Source: Bog-950 sp964493695 (GTDB lineage: Bacteria; Bacteroidota; Bacteroidia; Chitinophagales; LD1). From it: a stretch of DNA of 64,000 bases. The notes beneath the pieces were generated by a model, which was not told the DNA's origin, did no database searches, and was given only the letters and a program-made list of their open reading frames with translations. Numbering within the stretch: the stretch's first letter is position 1; every line of letters begins with the position of its first letter. Positions 9,318 through 17,868 of this stretch are shown in pieces. The stretch spans positions 1-64,000 of the forward strand of contig CAZBPG010000009.1 of NCBI GenBank assembly GCA_964493695.1, in the 5' to 3' direction. The position numbers and the translations under genes were made by a program.

Positions 9318-9689
9318 ATGACAATCGCCTCAAGAATCCGCAAAATCCGTGAAGTGCGCGGCTGGAAACAAACCGCCATAGCTTCTTCTATGAACATTAC
9401 TCAACAGGCTTACAGCTGCCTTGAACAAGGCGCCAGCAATGCCCGTTTAGAAACTTTAAAACGTTTCTGCGATGTAATGAAAGTAGAACTGCCGTTTTTA
9501 ATTGCTACCGATGTGCCTATTACTGAAGAAACCATCGAGCGTTACGGTACCAAGAGCTATTACGAGTTTATTTCTACATACCGCAAACTGGAACAGAAAG
9601 TAGAGATATTTGAAGAGTTGCTTACTACCAACAGCGAGAAGCAAATGAACGGTAATACCAATACCAATACAAATATCCGGAGGGCTTAA
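9318..9689 (+). CDS. XRE-family HTH regulator (paralogue 2)
   Basis: A 123-residue protein beginning MTIASRIRKIREVRGWKQ. The ATG at 9318 is chosen because alignment with the paralogue at 5987 starts there; an ORF extension back to 9234 has no similarity. Residues 5-60 form the Cro/CI-type HTH (ITQQAYSCLEQ), followed by a helical tail with a short Asn/Thr repeat (NGNTNTNTN) near the end. It lies alone between two terminator-like hairpins. Its target is not evident; the similarity to the other XRE protein suggests related operators. Confidence 0.85.
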   Translation: MTIASRIRKIREVRGWKQTAIASSMNITQQAYSCLEQGASNARLETLKRFCDVMKVELPFLIATDVPITEETIERYGTKSYYEFISTYRKLEQKVEIFEELLTTNSEKQMNGNTNTNTNIRRA

Positions 9690-9711
9690 TTACGCCTTTA
9701 ATTTTCAGCAG

Positions 9712-9745
9712 AAAGGATGAGGAAAGGTTTCTTCATCCTTTTTTT
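9712..9745 (+). terminator. Intrinsic terminator after XRE paralogue 2
   Basis: AAAGGATGA (9712-9720) pairs with TCATCCTTT (9733-9741), with further GAAA/TTTC pairing in the loop, followed by a run of T. Confidence 0.85.
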
Positions 9746-9832
9746 ATGGACATTGCTAATACTTTCGTGATGGTGCTGTTTTTGTTTTTTAAGTATTTAT
9801 TCAACTTAGCAATTGTATTAAGGCTGTAACAC

Positions 9833-11341
9833 GTGGCGGACCGTATGGATATAGGAATTGGCGAGCATTACCTGGCAGTGATTGAAAATCCTGTTTTAGG
9901 TATTGCGTGGGGAACTATGGACGGAAGACTTATTGATTGCAACGATGCGTTTTGCAGGATGCTCGGCAGTTCAAAAGAAGAATTAAAAGGCGCACACTTC
10001 AAAGATTTTACACATCCGGATGACTTAGAAAAAGCGACCGGTCTTTTCAGAAAACTGGTAAGAGGAGAAATAGATAACTACCAGATAGAAAAGCGATATA
10101 TCTCTAAAAACAGAACGGTTGACTGGGTAAAAGTAAATGTTACTGCTTCCCGAAATGCTTCTGAACATGGAAGTTCCATTGTGGCTATTGTTCAGGATAT
10201 ATCTGAAAGAAAACAAGCGGAGGAAGAGCTTTTGAAGTCGGAAGCCAACCTTCGCTTTTTGCTGGACAATACTGATATGGCTTGTGTACTGCTCGACACT
10301 TCGCTGAATGTATTAGCGGCCAACCGGCTGGCTAATGAATGGGCAAAGTCCGAGATGAATGTTTCTTTGGAGACAGGCAAAAATTTTATGACAAATTTCC
10401 CGGAGATATTCAAAGACCGGGCAAATGAGATACTGCAAAAAGTTCTTCAGGGTGCAACCCATCAGTACGAAGCACCTTATACCAGACACGATAAAGTAAG
10501 CGGATGGTATAATGTAAAAGTAGCGGCCATTGTTGATGAAAAAAGAAATGTTGTGGGGGTATGCGTGGCGGCTAACGATGTTACCGCCCGCAAAAAAACA
10601 GAGGCAGAAGTAAGGGCCATGAACAATTTATTGGAGAAAAAAGTAAAGGAGCGCACCGCAGAACTTGAAAATGCAAACAGAGAACTGGAAGCTTTCACCT
10701 ATTCCGTTTCGCATGACCTGATGGCACCTTTGCGGATTATTGACGGGTTTTCGCAGGTGTTGCTGGATGACAATAAGAACAAACTTGATGAAGATGGTTT
10801 GCAAACCATACATGTAATCAGGCGGAATGCTACCCGCATGGGCGAACTGGTAAACGATTTGCTGAACATTGCGCGGCTGGGCCGGGCCAGTCTGGTGAAA
10901 CGCCCGATAGATATGAACGAACTGGTAACACAGGTAATTGATGAAATGCGGTTTACTACCAACAAGCTGGCGGCAAAAATAAAACTGAAGGAGCTGGGCC
11001 ATGCGGAGTGCGACCCTGTGTTGCTGAAACAGGTATGGATGAATTTGCTTTCAAATGCGGTGAAGTATTCGGGAACGCGCGCCAACCCGATGATAGAAAT
11101 AGGCGCAGCAGAAAAAAACGGACAGGTGGTTTACTACATTAAGGATAACGGTGTGGGTTTTGACATGCAATACGTGGGCAAACTGTTTGGGGTGTTTCAG
11201 CGGCTGCATAAAGCAGCGGAGTTTCCAGGCACCGGTGTGGGGCTGGCTATTGTGCACCGCATTGTGGTGCGCCACGGTGGAAAGGTGTGGGCCGATGCAA
11301 AAGTGAATGAAGGAGCGGTGTTTTATTTTACACTGCCTTAG
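9833..11341 (+). CDS. PAS-domain sensor histidine kinase
   Basis: A 502-residue soluble hybrid-less kinase. Two PAS domains lie at residues about 10-130 and 135-255, the first with a PAC motif (VDWVKVNV, IVQDISERK). A coiled-coil linker leads to the HisKA domain with phospho-acceptor His in FTYSVSHDLMAPLRIIDGF. The HATPase domain shows N box (NLLSNAVKYSG), G1 (DNGVGFD) and G2 (GTGVGLAI). There is no membrane segment, so it senses an internal signal. The frame opens with GTG at 9833; ATG at 9845 is an alternative that loses four residues. A promoter-like TACTTTCG lies at 9760-9767. The receiver protein encoded at 11491 is a plausible partner. Confidence 0.92.
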   Translation: MADRMDIGIGEHYLAVIENPVLGIAWGTMDGRLIDCNDAFCRMLGSSKEELKGAHFKDFTHPDDLEKATGLFRKLVRGEIDNYQIEKRYISKNRTVDWVKVNVTASRNASEHGSSIVAIVQDISERKQAEEELLKSEANLRFLLDNTDMACVLLDTSLNVLAANRLANEWAKSEMNVSLETGKNFMTNFPEIFKDRANEILQKVLQGATHQYEAPYTRHDKVSGWYNVKVAAIVDEKRNVVGVCVAANDVTARKKTEAEVRAMNNLLEKKVKERTAELENANRELEAFTYSVSHDLMAPLRIIDGFSQVLLDDNKNKLDEDGLQTIHVIRRNATRMGELVNDLLNIARLGRASLVKRPIDMNELVTQVIDEMRFTTNKLAAKIKLKELGHAECDPVLLKQVWMNLLSNAVKYSGTRANPMIEIGAAEKNGQVVYYIKDNGVGFDMQYVGKLFGVFQRLHKAAEFPGTGVGLAIVHRIVVRHGGKVWADAKVNEGAVFYFTLP

Positions 11342-11490
11342 CGAAATGTTAACCGGTTCTTAGTTATACCATTTTGCATTTGTGATTTACAGGATTTTGC
11401 AGATAATTTAGAGCGAGTTACAGCACTCCATTGGCAGTAAAACACTTTGTTTTGTATTTCTGTAAACACGTTGAGTTTAGTTATACATAA

Positions 11491-11952
11491 ATGAAAAACT
11501 CAGAAGTCGAAATTCTTTTGGTTGAAGATAATCCGCACGAGGCGCAACTGGCTTTGCGCGGCTTCAAAAAATTTAATCTGGGCAACCGGTTGCTGCATAT
11601 TGATGATGGTGTAGAAGCGCTTGATTTTGTTTTCGGGCGGGGAGCCTACGAAGGGCAACCGGTAGGCGCACGGCTTAAAGTTATTTTTCTGGACCTCAAG
11701 TTACCTAAAGTAGATGGCCTGGAGGTGCTGAAAAACATTAAAGGTGATGAGCGCACAAAAGGTATACCGGTGGTGATACTTACTTCCTCTAAAGAAGAAC
11801 CGGATGTTATGGCCGCTTACCGGTTGGGCGCCAACAGCTATGTGGTAAAACCGGTTGACTACGAAAAATTTTCTCAGGCCATTGCCGACCTCGCTAACTT
11901 CTGGGTGTTTCTGAACCAGCCTCCGGTGGGTTTAAGAGAAGTTAAATGCTAA
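11491..11952 (+). CDS. Stand-alone receiver response regulator (Rcp1-like)
   Basis: A 153-residue protein consisting only of a CheY-like receiver domain. ILLVEDNPHE provides the acidic pocket, FLDLKLPKVDG the phospho-acceptor Asp, VILTSS the conserved Thr/Ser and VVKPVD the conserved Lys. The insertion after the second helix (FGRGAYEGQPVG) is typical of the Rcp1 group that partners phytochrome-like PAS kinases, which fits the kinase ending 149 bases upstream. With no output domain it would act by protein contact or as a phosphorelay intermediate. Confidence 0.9.
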   Translation: MKNSEVEILLVEDNPHEAQLALRGFKKFNLGNRLLHIDDGVEALDFVFGRGAYEGQPVGARLKVIFLDLKLPKVDGLEVLKNIKGDERTKGIPVVILTSSKEEPDVMAAYRLGANSYVVKPVDYEKFSQAIADLANFWVFLNQPPVGLREVKC

Positions 11953-12132
11953 CCCGTTGCCCGGCACTGCTCTGTTTTGTGCCACACAATCCTTTGCTTG
12001 TAAATGTTTAAACCTCCACAGTTTTTCCTGTATGTTTTTTAGTAAACCACAACCTGAAGAGTGTATAATAAGAAGCCTAATTAGTATCCCTGCCCCTGTG
12101 TAATCCGTTTATTTACTCAAACTTACACAGTT

Positions 12133-13929
12133 ATGAAATCAGTGCTTTGCATCTGTCTTTCCTTCCTCACTCAAATTACGTTTTCTGCCGCTAAAATTGA
12201 AGCTGATAAAACATCGGGATGTTCACCGGTGCAGGTTAGTTTTAAGGGAGTGAGCGAAACGAACGGAGGAACCTGGAACTGGGATTTTGGTAACGGCAGC
12301 ACCAGCAGCCGTCAGAACCCATCGGTGGTGTTTGTGCAGCCGGGTGTATATACCGTAAAGCTGAACACCGGTAACGAAACTTCTACCGTAAACATTACTG
12401 TTTTTGCTTCGCCAAATGCCGATTTTACAACCGATAAGACTAAAGCCTGTGTAACAGACGGAGTTAACTTTACCGATAAATCTACCGGTACTGCACCTAT
12501 TGTTAATTATGTATGGGCCTTTGGTGACGGCAAAACCCTTACCGGTGATAAAATGCAGACAACCGCTCATGTTTACAAAAATTCGGGCGTGTATGATGTT
12601 TCGCTTTTGGTAACCGATGCCAACGGCTGTGTGTCGACTAAAACCACTTACAGCAGTATTGAGGCTGCCGCTAAACCGGTTGCCGCTTTTAAGACTTCGG
12701 TAAATAGCAGCTGCAACGAAACCGAGCAGATTTCATTTGCCAACCAGAGCACCGGTAACAACAAGCTGAACTACACCTGGAACTTTGGCGATAAACAAAC
12801 TTCTGCCGAAATGAATCCTTCGCATGTTTTTACGCAGGGCAAATACGATGTAAGCTTAGAGGTAAAAGATGAGAACGGATGTTCGAACACGGCTACACAA
12901 AAGGTGAGTGTAACTAAACTGAAAGCCGATTTTATTGCCGAGAAAGAACAGGCCTGCACCGGTGAGCGTTTGAAGTTTGTAAACACTTCGAATTTTAAGG
13001 GAAGCAAATGGGCATGGGAGTTTGGTGACGGTACCGCTTCCACCGAAAGCAATCCGGAGAAGGCATTTGCCAAAGCCGGTACGTATTCGGTAAAGTTTAC
13101 GGTAACCGAAGGCGAGTGCTCGCAAACGGTTAGCCGCAATGCTTACGTAACGGTGCGCAACGGTATTAATACCACGTTTACTTCCGATGCTTCTTCTTCG
13201 TGCGCAGAACCGGTAACGGTGAAGCTGAAGAACAACACGCCTAACAGTGCAGTAGTGTTGTGGAACTTTGGTGACGGAACGGTTTCTACCAAAAACGAAG
13301 CGGAGAAAGTTTATTCCGCAGCCGGTAACTATAAAGTGAGTTTAGAGGTAACCGACAGCAGCGGATGCACCGTAAAGAAAGAATCGGAAAAAGTAATTCA
13401 TGCGTTGAAACCGCTGGTGGGCTTTAAGGGCGATACGTTTGCCTGTGCCGGTTACCAGGTTAAGTTCGTAAACTTTACGCCTAATGCCGCATCGTATCTG
13501 TGGAACTTTGGCGATGGCGAAACTTCTACGCAAAAAAATCCTTTCCATGTATATAAGAAGAACGGAAACTACGATGTATCGCTCACCGCTTATGGCGATG
13601 GCTGCGACTCTACCATCAGCTTTAAAAACTATGTGCATGTGGACGAACTGAAAGTGGATTTTGAAATGTCGGCTTCATCGCAAACACTGGTGCCGCCTTT
13701 CCTTTTCAGCTTTAAAAACAAAACCAACAACCCTAACCTTAAATACATGTGGGACTTTGGTGACGGTTACACCGAGGCTTCGGTTAATCCGGTGCACATT
13801 TACAACACACCGGGCAACTTTAACGTGCGCCTTATTGCTTACGCTAAAAACGGCTGCACCAATTCAAAAACAGTTTCCAATAACATTCAGATGGGAACCA
13901 GCATGGGCAGCGGTGCCGATTTTGAATAA
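12133..13929 (+). CDS. Secreted PKD-repeat protein without a recognisable sorting domain
   Basis: A 598-residue protein with a signal peptide (MKSVLCICLSFLTQITFSAA) and seven PKD units marked by WNWDFGNG, YVWAFGDG, YTWNFGDK, WAWEFGDG, VLWNFGDG, YLWNFGDG and YMWDFGDG. Each unit carries a conserved cysteine pair. Several units closely resemble those of the adhesin encoded at 2692. Unlike that protein it ends shortly after the last PKD unit (MGSGADFE), with neither type A nor type B T9SS domain, so it is likely periplasmic, or surface-bound by another route. Its function is not known; PKD units usually mediate protein or glycan contacts. Confidence 0.88.
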   Translation: MKSVLCICLSFLTQITFSAAKIEADKTSGCSPVQVSFKGVSETNGGTWNWDFGNGSTSSRQNPSVVFVQPGVYTVKLNTGNETSTVNITVFASPNADFTTDKTKACVTDGVNFTDKSTGTAPIVNYVWAFGDGKTLTGDKMQTTAHVYKNSGVYDVSLLVTDANGCVSTKTTYSSIEAAAKPVAAFKTSVNSSCNETEQISFANQSTGNNKLNYTWNFGDKQTSAEMNPSHVFTQGKYDVSLEVKDENGCSNTATQKVSVTKLKADFIAEKEQACTGERLKFVNTSNFKGSKWAWEFGDGTASTESNPEKAFAKAGTYSVKFTVTEGECSQTVSRNAYVTVRNGINTTFTSDASSSCAEPVTVKLKNNTPNSAVVLWNFGDGTVSTKNEAEKVYSAAGNYKVSLEVTDSSGCTVKKESEKVIHALKPLVGFKGDTFACAGYQVKFVNFTPNAASYLWNFGDGETSTQKNPFHVYKKNGNYDVSLTAYGDGCDSTISFKNYVHVDELKVDFEMSASSQTLVPPFLFSFKNKTNNPNLKYMWDFGDGYTEASVNPVHIYNTPGNFNVRLIAYAKNGCTNSKTVSNNIQMGTSMGSGADFE

Positions 13930-13950
13930 ACATATTTCAGCTTAAACAGA

Positions 13951-13987
13951 AAACGCTGAACCGGTACCGGTTCAGCGTTTTTGTTTT
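13951..13987. terminator. Terminator after PKD protein gene
   Basis: A perfect 30-bp palindrome (13951-13980, centre CCGGTACCGG) is followed by TTGTTTT on the plus strand; it could work on both strands. Confidence 0.88.
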
Positions 13988-14061
13988 AAAGTATCCGTCT
14001 TTCCGGACTGCCAGTCTTTGAGCAGCATTCCCTTATGCTTTAATGCGCGTGGTTTATGTAG

Positions 14062-14110
14062 ACGAATTCCACTAGACCAACATGGACATATAACCGTGGG
14101 AGGAATTCGT
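14062..14110. repeat. Inverted repeat in the 13930-14349 spacer
   Basis: ACGAATTCC (14062-14070) pairs perfectly with GGAATTCGT (14102-14110), with extra CCAC/GTGG pairing inside. Function unknown. Between this and 14217 I see nothing else. Confidence 0.45.
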
Positions 14111-14187
14111 TAAACATGCTGCCCCTTCATGCCCCCCGACCAGGGAGTACCTTGTGTTGCGCCCCCTCGGTTATACCGACCGAATCT

Positions 14188-14349
14188 TTATGTTTTAATT
14201 TCATAGTTGTTTGGTTTGACCGTTTTGCTGAATGTTTCGACCGTTTTACTCATTTTTTCGACCGTTTTTTGAAAAATTCCGACCGTTTTATTCATTATTC
14301 CGACCGTTTTCCCGAAAATTCCGACCGTTTTGTTCATTATTTCGACCGA
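14188..14349. repeat. 21-bp tandem repeat behind the hypothetical gene
   Basis: The core GACCGTTTT recurs at 14218, 14239, 14260, 14281 and 14302, again at 14323, and as GACCGATTA at 14344: exactly 21 bases apart, seven times. Read on the minus strand it continues, in the frame of the neighbouring gene and directly after its TAA stop, as a heptapeptide repeat of type KTVGIMN / KTVGIFG until a stop at 14188-14190. On the plus strand it is also open (DRF every seven residues). Whether either reading is translated is unknown. Confidence 0.8.
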
Positions 14350-15291
14350 TTAATTGCTTCTAAGTACCGTAAACTTGCCTTCAACGGTGGTTGAAGGATT
14401 TACCACGGTAACAGTGCTGTAACCTTTGGTCATTCCCAGTTTTTCGTTGGGGTGAACAATGGCCGGTGTGCCTGCGGTGCTTTTTCCTTTATATACATGT
14501 AAGTCAACAGTTCCTGTATTTGTGAGCGTACCGCCTACAATAACAGCATTCAGTGTCTTTTGAGTAGCCGGCTTCACCTTGCTGGTTTGCAATTTAGGTG
14601 CGCGTTTGCTGTCGTCCACCGTAAAGCCCCAAAGCCCCAGCTTTTTGGTATTGTTCGGATACAACTTCATCAAATAATTACCGATACCTTGTATGTGTTC
14701 CAGTACGGGGTTCCATTTGTTGTTGCGAAGTTGGGTTTCGTCCTCGCTGTCGCGCGCAAACTGCTCAAATTTTGTATGGTACTCGCGCGCTGCGCTCACT
14801 TCCGTCCAATCGCTGGCAATGCTCAAAGTGTGCTCGGTTAAAAAAGGGTCGAGCGGAGAAGGGTCAGGGTCATAGCTGTCGTATTTTGTTTTCAAAGCTT
14901 CAAACACTTCGGTCAGTTCCGGAAACTCGGGCGGGTAATTTATTTTACCCGTGGCCGTAATAGGCGCGCCCCACTCGCCTAAGGTCATAAAGTTGGGTTT
15001 GTAAAACGATTTAAGATACTGATAATACTTACGCTGGTGGCCCATTACGGGGTCCCAGTGCAAATCGCGTAGCTGCCGGAAATTTTCGCTTTGTTTCGAA
15101 AACAAAAAACGCCTGCCCTCGTGCGTAGTGGCCTGGCCCTTGGCGGTGTTATCGGCAGCAAGGTCAATGCCCTGCTGCGTAAGGTAAGGAATAAGCACAC
15201 TCGAAGTGCCATCGGTGGTGTGCTTTTCAAAAATGGCGTTAAACAACAGGCGTTGGTCAACAAAACTTTCGGGTTCAATAATTCTGCTCAT
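14350..15291 (-). CDS. Hypothetical protein with an internal duplicated W-P-V/LGxWG module
   Basis: A 313-residue protein, no signal peptide. I do not recognise the family. Two copies of one module can be aligned: QLRDLHWDPVMGHQRKYY continuing to FMTLGEWG, and QLRNNKWNPVLEHIQGIG continuing to KKLGLWG; both are mostly helical with the pattern W-[DN]-P-V, YL, LG-x-WG. The last 80 residues look like a small beta domain (GGTLTNTGTVDLHVYKG, VNPSTTVEGKFTV) resembling a bacterial Ig-like or carboxypeptidase-regulatory fold. The overall plan (helical front, beta tail) is shared with the gene at 30011, although the sequences do not obviously align. Confidence 0.7.
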   Translation of the reverse strand: MSRIIEPESFVDQRLLFNAIFEKHTTDGTSSVLIPYLTQQGIDLAADNTAKGQATTHEGRRFLFSKQSENFRQLRDLHWDPVMGHQRKYYQYLKSFYKPNFMTLGEWGAPITATGKINYPPEFPELTEVFEALKTKYDSYDPDPSPLDPFLTEHTLSIASDWTEVSAAREYHTKFEQFARDSEDETQLRNNKWNPVLEHIQGIGNYLMKLYPNNTKKLGLWGFTVDDSKRAPKLQTSKVKPATQKTLNAVIVGGTLTNTGTVDLHVYKGKSTAGTPAIVHPNEKLGMTKGYSTVTVVNPSTTVEGKFTVLRSN

Positions 15292-15483
15292 AGCTTTTAT
15301 GTTTTAAGTAAGAAAAAACACAACCACTAAAGCCCTTCAAAAAACGCATCGGAACATAAACAAGCAACAGGGCCCTGAATAAATTCGGAAACCGAAGATA
15401 AATTCCGGATTTTAAAAAAGCAAGCAAAGGCAAAAATTTATTTTGGGGAGAAAAGAGAGCAAAACCCTGGCTTTCCGGAAAAC

Positions 15484-15511
15484 AAAAACCCGCCTTTTGA
15501 GCGGGTTTTGT
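15484..15511 (-). terminator. Terminator of tRNA-Pro transcript
   Basis: AAAACCCGC and GCGGGTTTT form a 9-bp stem at 15486-15510; on the minus strand it is followed by a T-rich tract. It lies five bases beyond the tRNA 3' end. Confidence 0.8.
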
Positions 15512-15515
15512 TTTG

Positions 15516-15589
15516 TCTGGGTGGCGGGATTCGAACCCACGGCCTCTTGCACCCCATGCAAACGCGCTACCGGACTGCGCTACACCCAG
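15516..15589 (-). tRNA. tRNA-Pro (anticodon GGG)
   Basis: Folded by eye on the minus strand: acceptor CTGGGTG pairs with CACCCAG; D arm GCGC-AGTCCGGTA-GCGC; anticodon arm TTTGC-ATGGGGT-GCAAG with GGG at positions 34-36; T arm GTGGG-TTCGAAT-CCCGC; discriminator A. CCA is not encoded. A minus-strand promoter is found at 15675-15704 and a terminator at 15484-15511. Confidence 0.95.
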
Positions 15590-15595
15590 AGAATA

Positions 15596-15628
15596 AACCC
15601 CGAAAGGGTTCTGAACCCTTTCGGGGTT
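15596..15628. repeat. 15-bp perfect hairpin in the tRNA-Pro leader
   Basis: AACCCCGAAAGGGTT (15596-15610) and its exact complement (15614-15628) flank a 3-nt loop. It lies between the promoter and the 5' end of the tRNA, six bases from the mature end. It could be a processing signal or an unrelated REP-like palindrome. Confidence 0.7.
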
Positions 15629-15674
15629 ATCCTGTTAGGCGGCATGTTGAGGCGAACTTCACCCTCAGACGGAG

Positions 15675-15704
15675 CAAATATAAGGGCAAAGCGCAAAACC
15701 CAAA
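15675..15704 (-). promoter_or_regulatory. Bacteroidota-type promoter for tRNA-Pro
   Basis: On the minus strand TTTG (15701-15704) is separated by 18 bases from TATATTTG (15675-15682), matching TTTG-N18/19-TAnnTTTG. The tRNA gene lies about 85 bases downstream. Confidence 0.65.
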
Positions 15705-15716
15705 GTGCAACCAGTT

Positions 15717-15828
15717 GTCTTTTGCCTTTTGTCTTTCTTGCTCTTTGCCTTTTGCCTTTTGCGTTTTGGGCTTTGCATTTTTTGCCTGCTGCCTACTGCC
15801 CACTACCTATTGCCTACTGCCTTTTGTT
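15717..15828. repeat. Degenerate heptamer repeats (AAAAGGC and GGCAGTA families)
   Basis: On the plus strand TTTTGCC-like units (15717-15786) are followed by CTGCCTA-like units (15787-15825), each about 7 bases long with substitutions. On the minus strand this reads GGCAGTA units then AAAAGGC units, the same order as in the spacers at 33554 and 45595. The in-frame open reading through it upstream of the BatA-like gene is not real coding sequence. Confidence 0.75.
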
Positions 15829-15841
15829 TATTATTGTCCCC

Positions 15842-17866
15842 ATGCAATTTGTTTTCCCTCTGTTTTTGTTTGCGCTGGCTGCGCTGGCTGTTCCCGTTAT
15901 TGTCCATCTCTTTAATTTCCGCAGATACAAAACCGTTTATTTCAGCAATGTGCAGTTTCTGAAAGAAGTGAAACAGGAAACCACTTCGCGGAGCAAACTC
16001 AAACATCTTTTAGTGCTGGCTTCGCGTTTGCTGGCGCTGGCTTTTCTGGTTTTTGCTTTTGCCCAGCCGTTTATCCCCAACAAACACAGCGGGGTAACCA
16101 CCGGTAGAAAGTATGTGAGTATTTATATTGATAATTCGTTTTCGATGAATGCCGTAAGCGATGGAAGGAGCTTGTTTGATAAAGCGAAACTCGCTGCCAA
16201 AGAAATTGCCCGCAACTATTCTGCCGATGACCAGTTTCAGTTACTCAGCAACGATTTTCAGGGCAAGCACCAGCGCCTTACCGGTAAAGAAGAATTTGTG
16301 AGTATGGTGGAGGAACTGGAAATATCACCGGCAGTGCGCAATCTTTCGGAGGTTACCAAGCGGCAGAAAGATGCATTGAGCAGAGAGAACGGCAAAAACC
16401 AGATTGCCTATCTGCTTTCCGATTTTCAAAAAAACATGGGTGCGCTCAGTATTGATTCGGTGGTGGCTTATAATTTAATTCCCCTCGCTGCCGATGCGCA
16501 GACCAATGTTTATATTGATACCGTATGGTTCAACGAACCGGTGCAGTTGTTCAACCAGCAAACACAACTGATTGTAAAAATTTCGAACAGCGGTGAAAAA
16601 GCCGTAGAGAACAACCGGCTGGTTTTAAAACTGAACGGGCAGACCAAAGCCATGGCCGATTTTTCGGTAGAGCCCAACTCTTTTGTTTACGACACCATGA
16701 CCTTTCTGCTGAACCAGCCCGGCTGGAACAAAGCCGAACTGCAGGTGCAGGACTATCCCATCAACTTTGACGATAACTATTTCCTTGCCTTCAATGTTAT
16801 CGAAAAAATAAAAGTGCTGGCCTATAGCGAAAACAAATCGAATCAGTTTCTCGATGCGCTTTTCAAAAACCAACCGGAGTTCGATTACACCGCTTCGCTG
16901 GTTTCGGCTTTCGATGCTAACAATCTGAAAGGAAACCAGTTGGTGATTCTCGATAATCTGAAAACGGTTTCTTCTTCTATGGCGGCAGCGGTCAACTTGT
17001 ATGTAAACGAGGGCGGGGCAGCAGCGGTTTTCCCTGCCGAGAAATGCGAAGTGGAAGCTTACAACCGGTTTCTGAATAATCTGCAGGCTAACTCCATCAC
17101 CGGTTTCTCCGAAGTGCAGCAGGACCTTGCGGGCATCAACCTTCAGCAAAATATTTTTAAAGATGTGTTTGAACGCATACCCGAGAATATGAACCTGCCC
17201 CGCGTCAAAAAGTATTATCAGTTCACCCGTTCAACGGCATCTAACGAAGAAGCTATTCTTACTTTAAAAGACGGCAATTCTTTTTTCAGCCGCTATCCGC
17301 ACGGCAGCGGTTCGCTTTATGTTTGCGGCTCTCCGCTCGACCAGAAGTTCTCTGACTTACCGGTGCATGCCATTTTTGTCCCCATGCTTTATAAAATGGC
17401 GGTGCTCAACATCCGCAGCGGAAACAGCAGTTATTTTATTGGCGACAAAACCCGCATTGAAGTAGATGCAAAAAAGGTATCGGGCGAAAAAGTTTACAGA
17501 ATAAAAGGAGAGAATGTAGAGTTTATTCCTGAGCAGTTAGCCGTAGGCAACAAAATGCTGCTCGGCCTGAATGAACAGATAAAGAAATCGGGTTTTTATA
17601 ATGTTGGTCTTGAAAATTCCGACTCCGCCAGCTTGCTTGCCCTCAACTTCGACCGCAGGGAATCGGACATGAAATTTCTGGATGCCTCGCAACTGAAAGA
17701 ACAATATCCGCAACTCAACATCAATGTGGTGAACGGTGCCAATACCGAGGTTGCTTCTGTAGTAAGAGAACTCGACCGCGGCACCCCTCTTTGGAAATGG
17801 TGTTTAATGCTCACGCTGCTTTTCCTTGCCATCGAAATTGCTTTGCTTCGTTTCTGGAAAGTTTAA
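15842..17866 (+). CDS. BatA-domain/vWA-like membrane protein
   Basis: A 674-residue inner-membrane protein. The start at ATG 15842 is fixed by the BatA-type N-terminus (MQFVFPLFLFALAALAVPVI, then HLFNFRRYKTVYFSNVQFL). Two N-terminal membrane helices (residues 3-20 and about 55-75) frame it. A vWA-like domain follows, with DNSFSMN (about residue 100) as metal-site motif; a last membrane helix sits at the C-terminus (CLMLTLLFLAIEIALL). Bat-type proteins are linked to aerotolerance or envelope stress, but the exact role of these single BatA-like proteins is unknown. Only two bases separate it from the histidine kinase gene, so the two form an operon. Confidence 0.87.
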   Translation: MQFVFPLFLFALAALAVPVIVHLFNFRRYKTVYFSNVQFLKEVKQETTSRSKLKHLLVLASRLLALAFLVFAFAQPFIPNKHSGVTTGRKYVSIYIDNSFSMNAVSDGRSLFDKAKLAAKEIARNYSADDQFQLLSNDFQGKHQRLTGKEEFVSMVEELEISPAVRNLSEVTKRQKDALSRENGKNQIAYLLSDFQKNMGALSIDSVVAYNLIPLAADAQTNVYIDTVWFNEPVQLFNQQTQLIVKISNSGEKAVENNRLVLKLNGQTKAMADFSVEPNSFVYDTMTFLLNQPGWNKAELQVQDYPINFDDNYFLAFNVIEKIKVLAYSENKSNQFLDALFKNQPEFDYTASLVSAFDANNLKGNQLVILDNLKTVSSSMAAAVNLYVNEGGAAAVFPAEKCEVEAYNRFLNNLQANSITGFSEVQQDLAGINLQQNIFKDVFERIPENMNLPRVKKYYQFTRSTASNEEAILTLKDGNSFFSRYPHGSGSLYVCGSPLDQKFSDLPVHAIFVPMLYKMAVLNIRSGNSSYFIGDKTRIEVDAKKVSGEKVYRIKGENVEFIPEQLAVGNKMLLGLNEQIKKSGFYNVGLENSDSASLLALNFDRRESDMKFLDASQLKEQYPQLNINVVNGANTEVASVVRELDRGTPLWKWCLMLTLLFLAIEIALLRFWKV

Positions 17867-17868
17867 CC

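Noticed and set aside
14116..14394. 92-residue plus-strand frame with DRF repeats
   Set aside because: It consists of the 21-bp repeat and overlaps the end of the minus-strand gene.
15443..15841. N-terminal extension of the BatA-like gene
   Set aside because: It overlaps tRNA-Pro on the other strand and the heptamer repeats; the BatA N-terminus starts at 15842.
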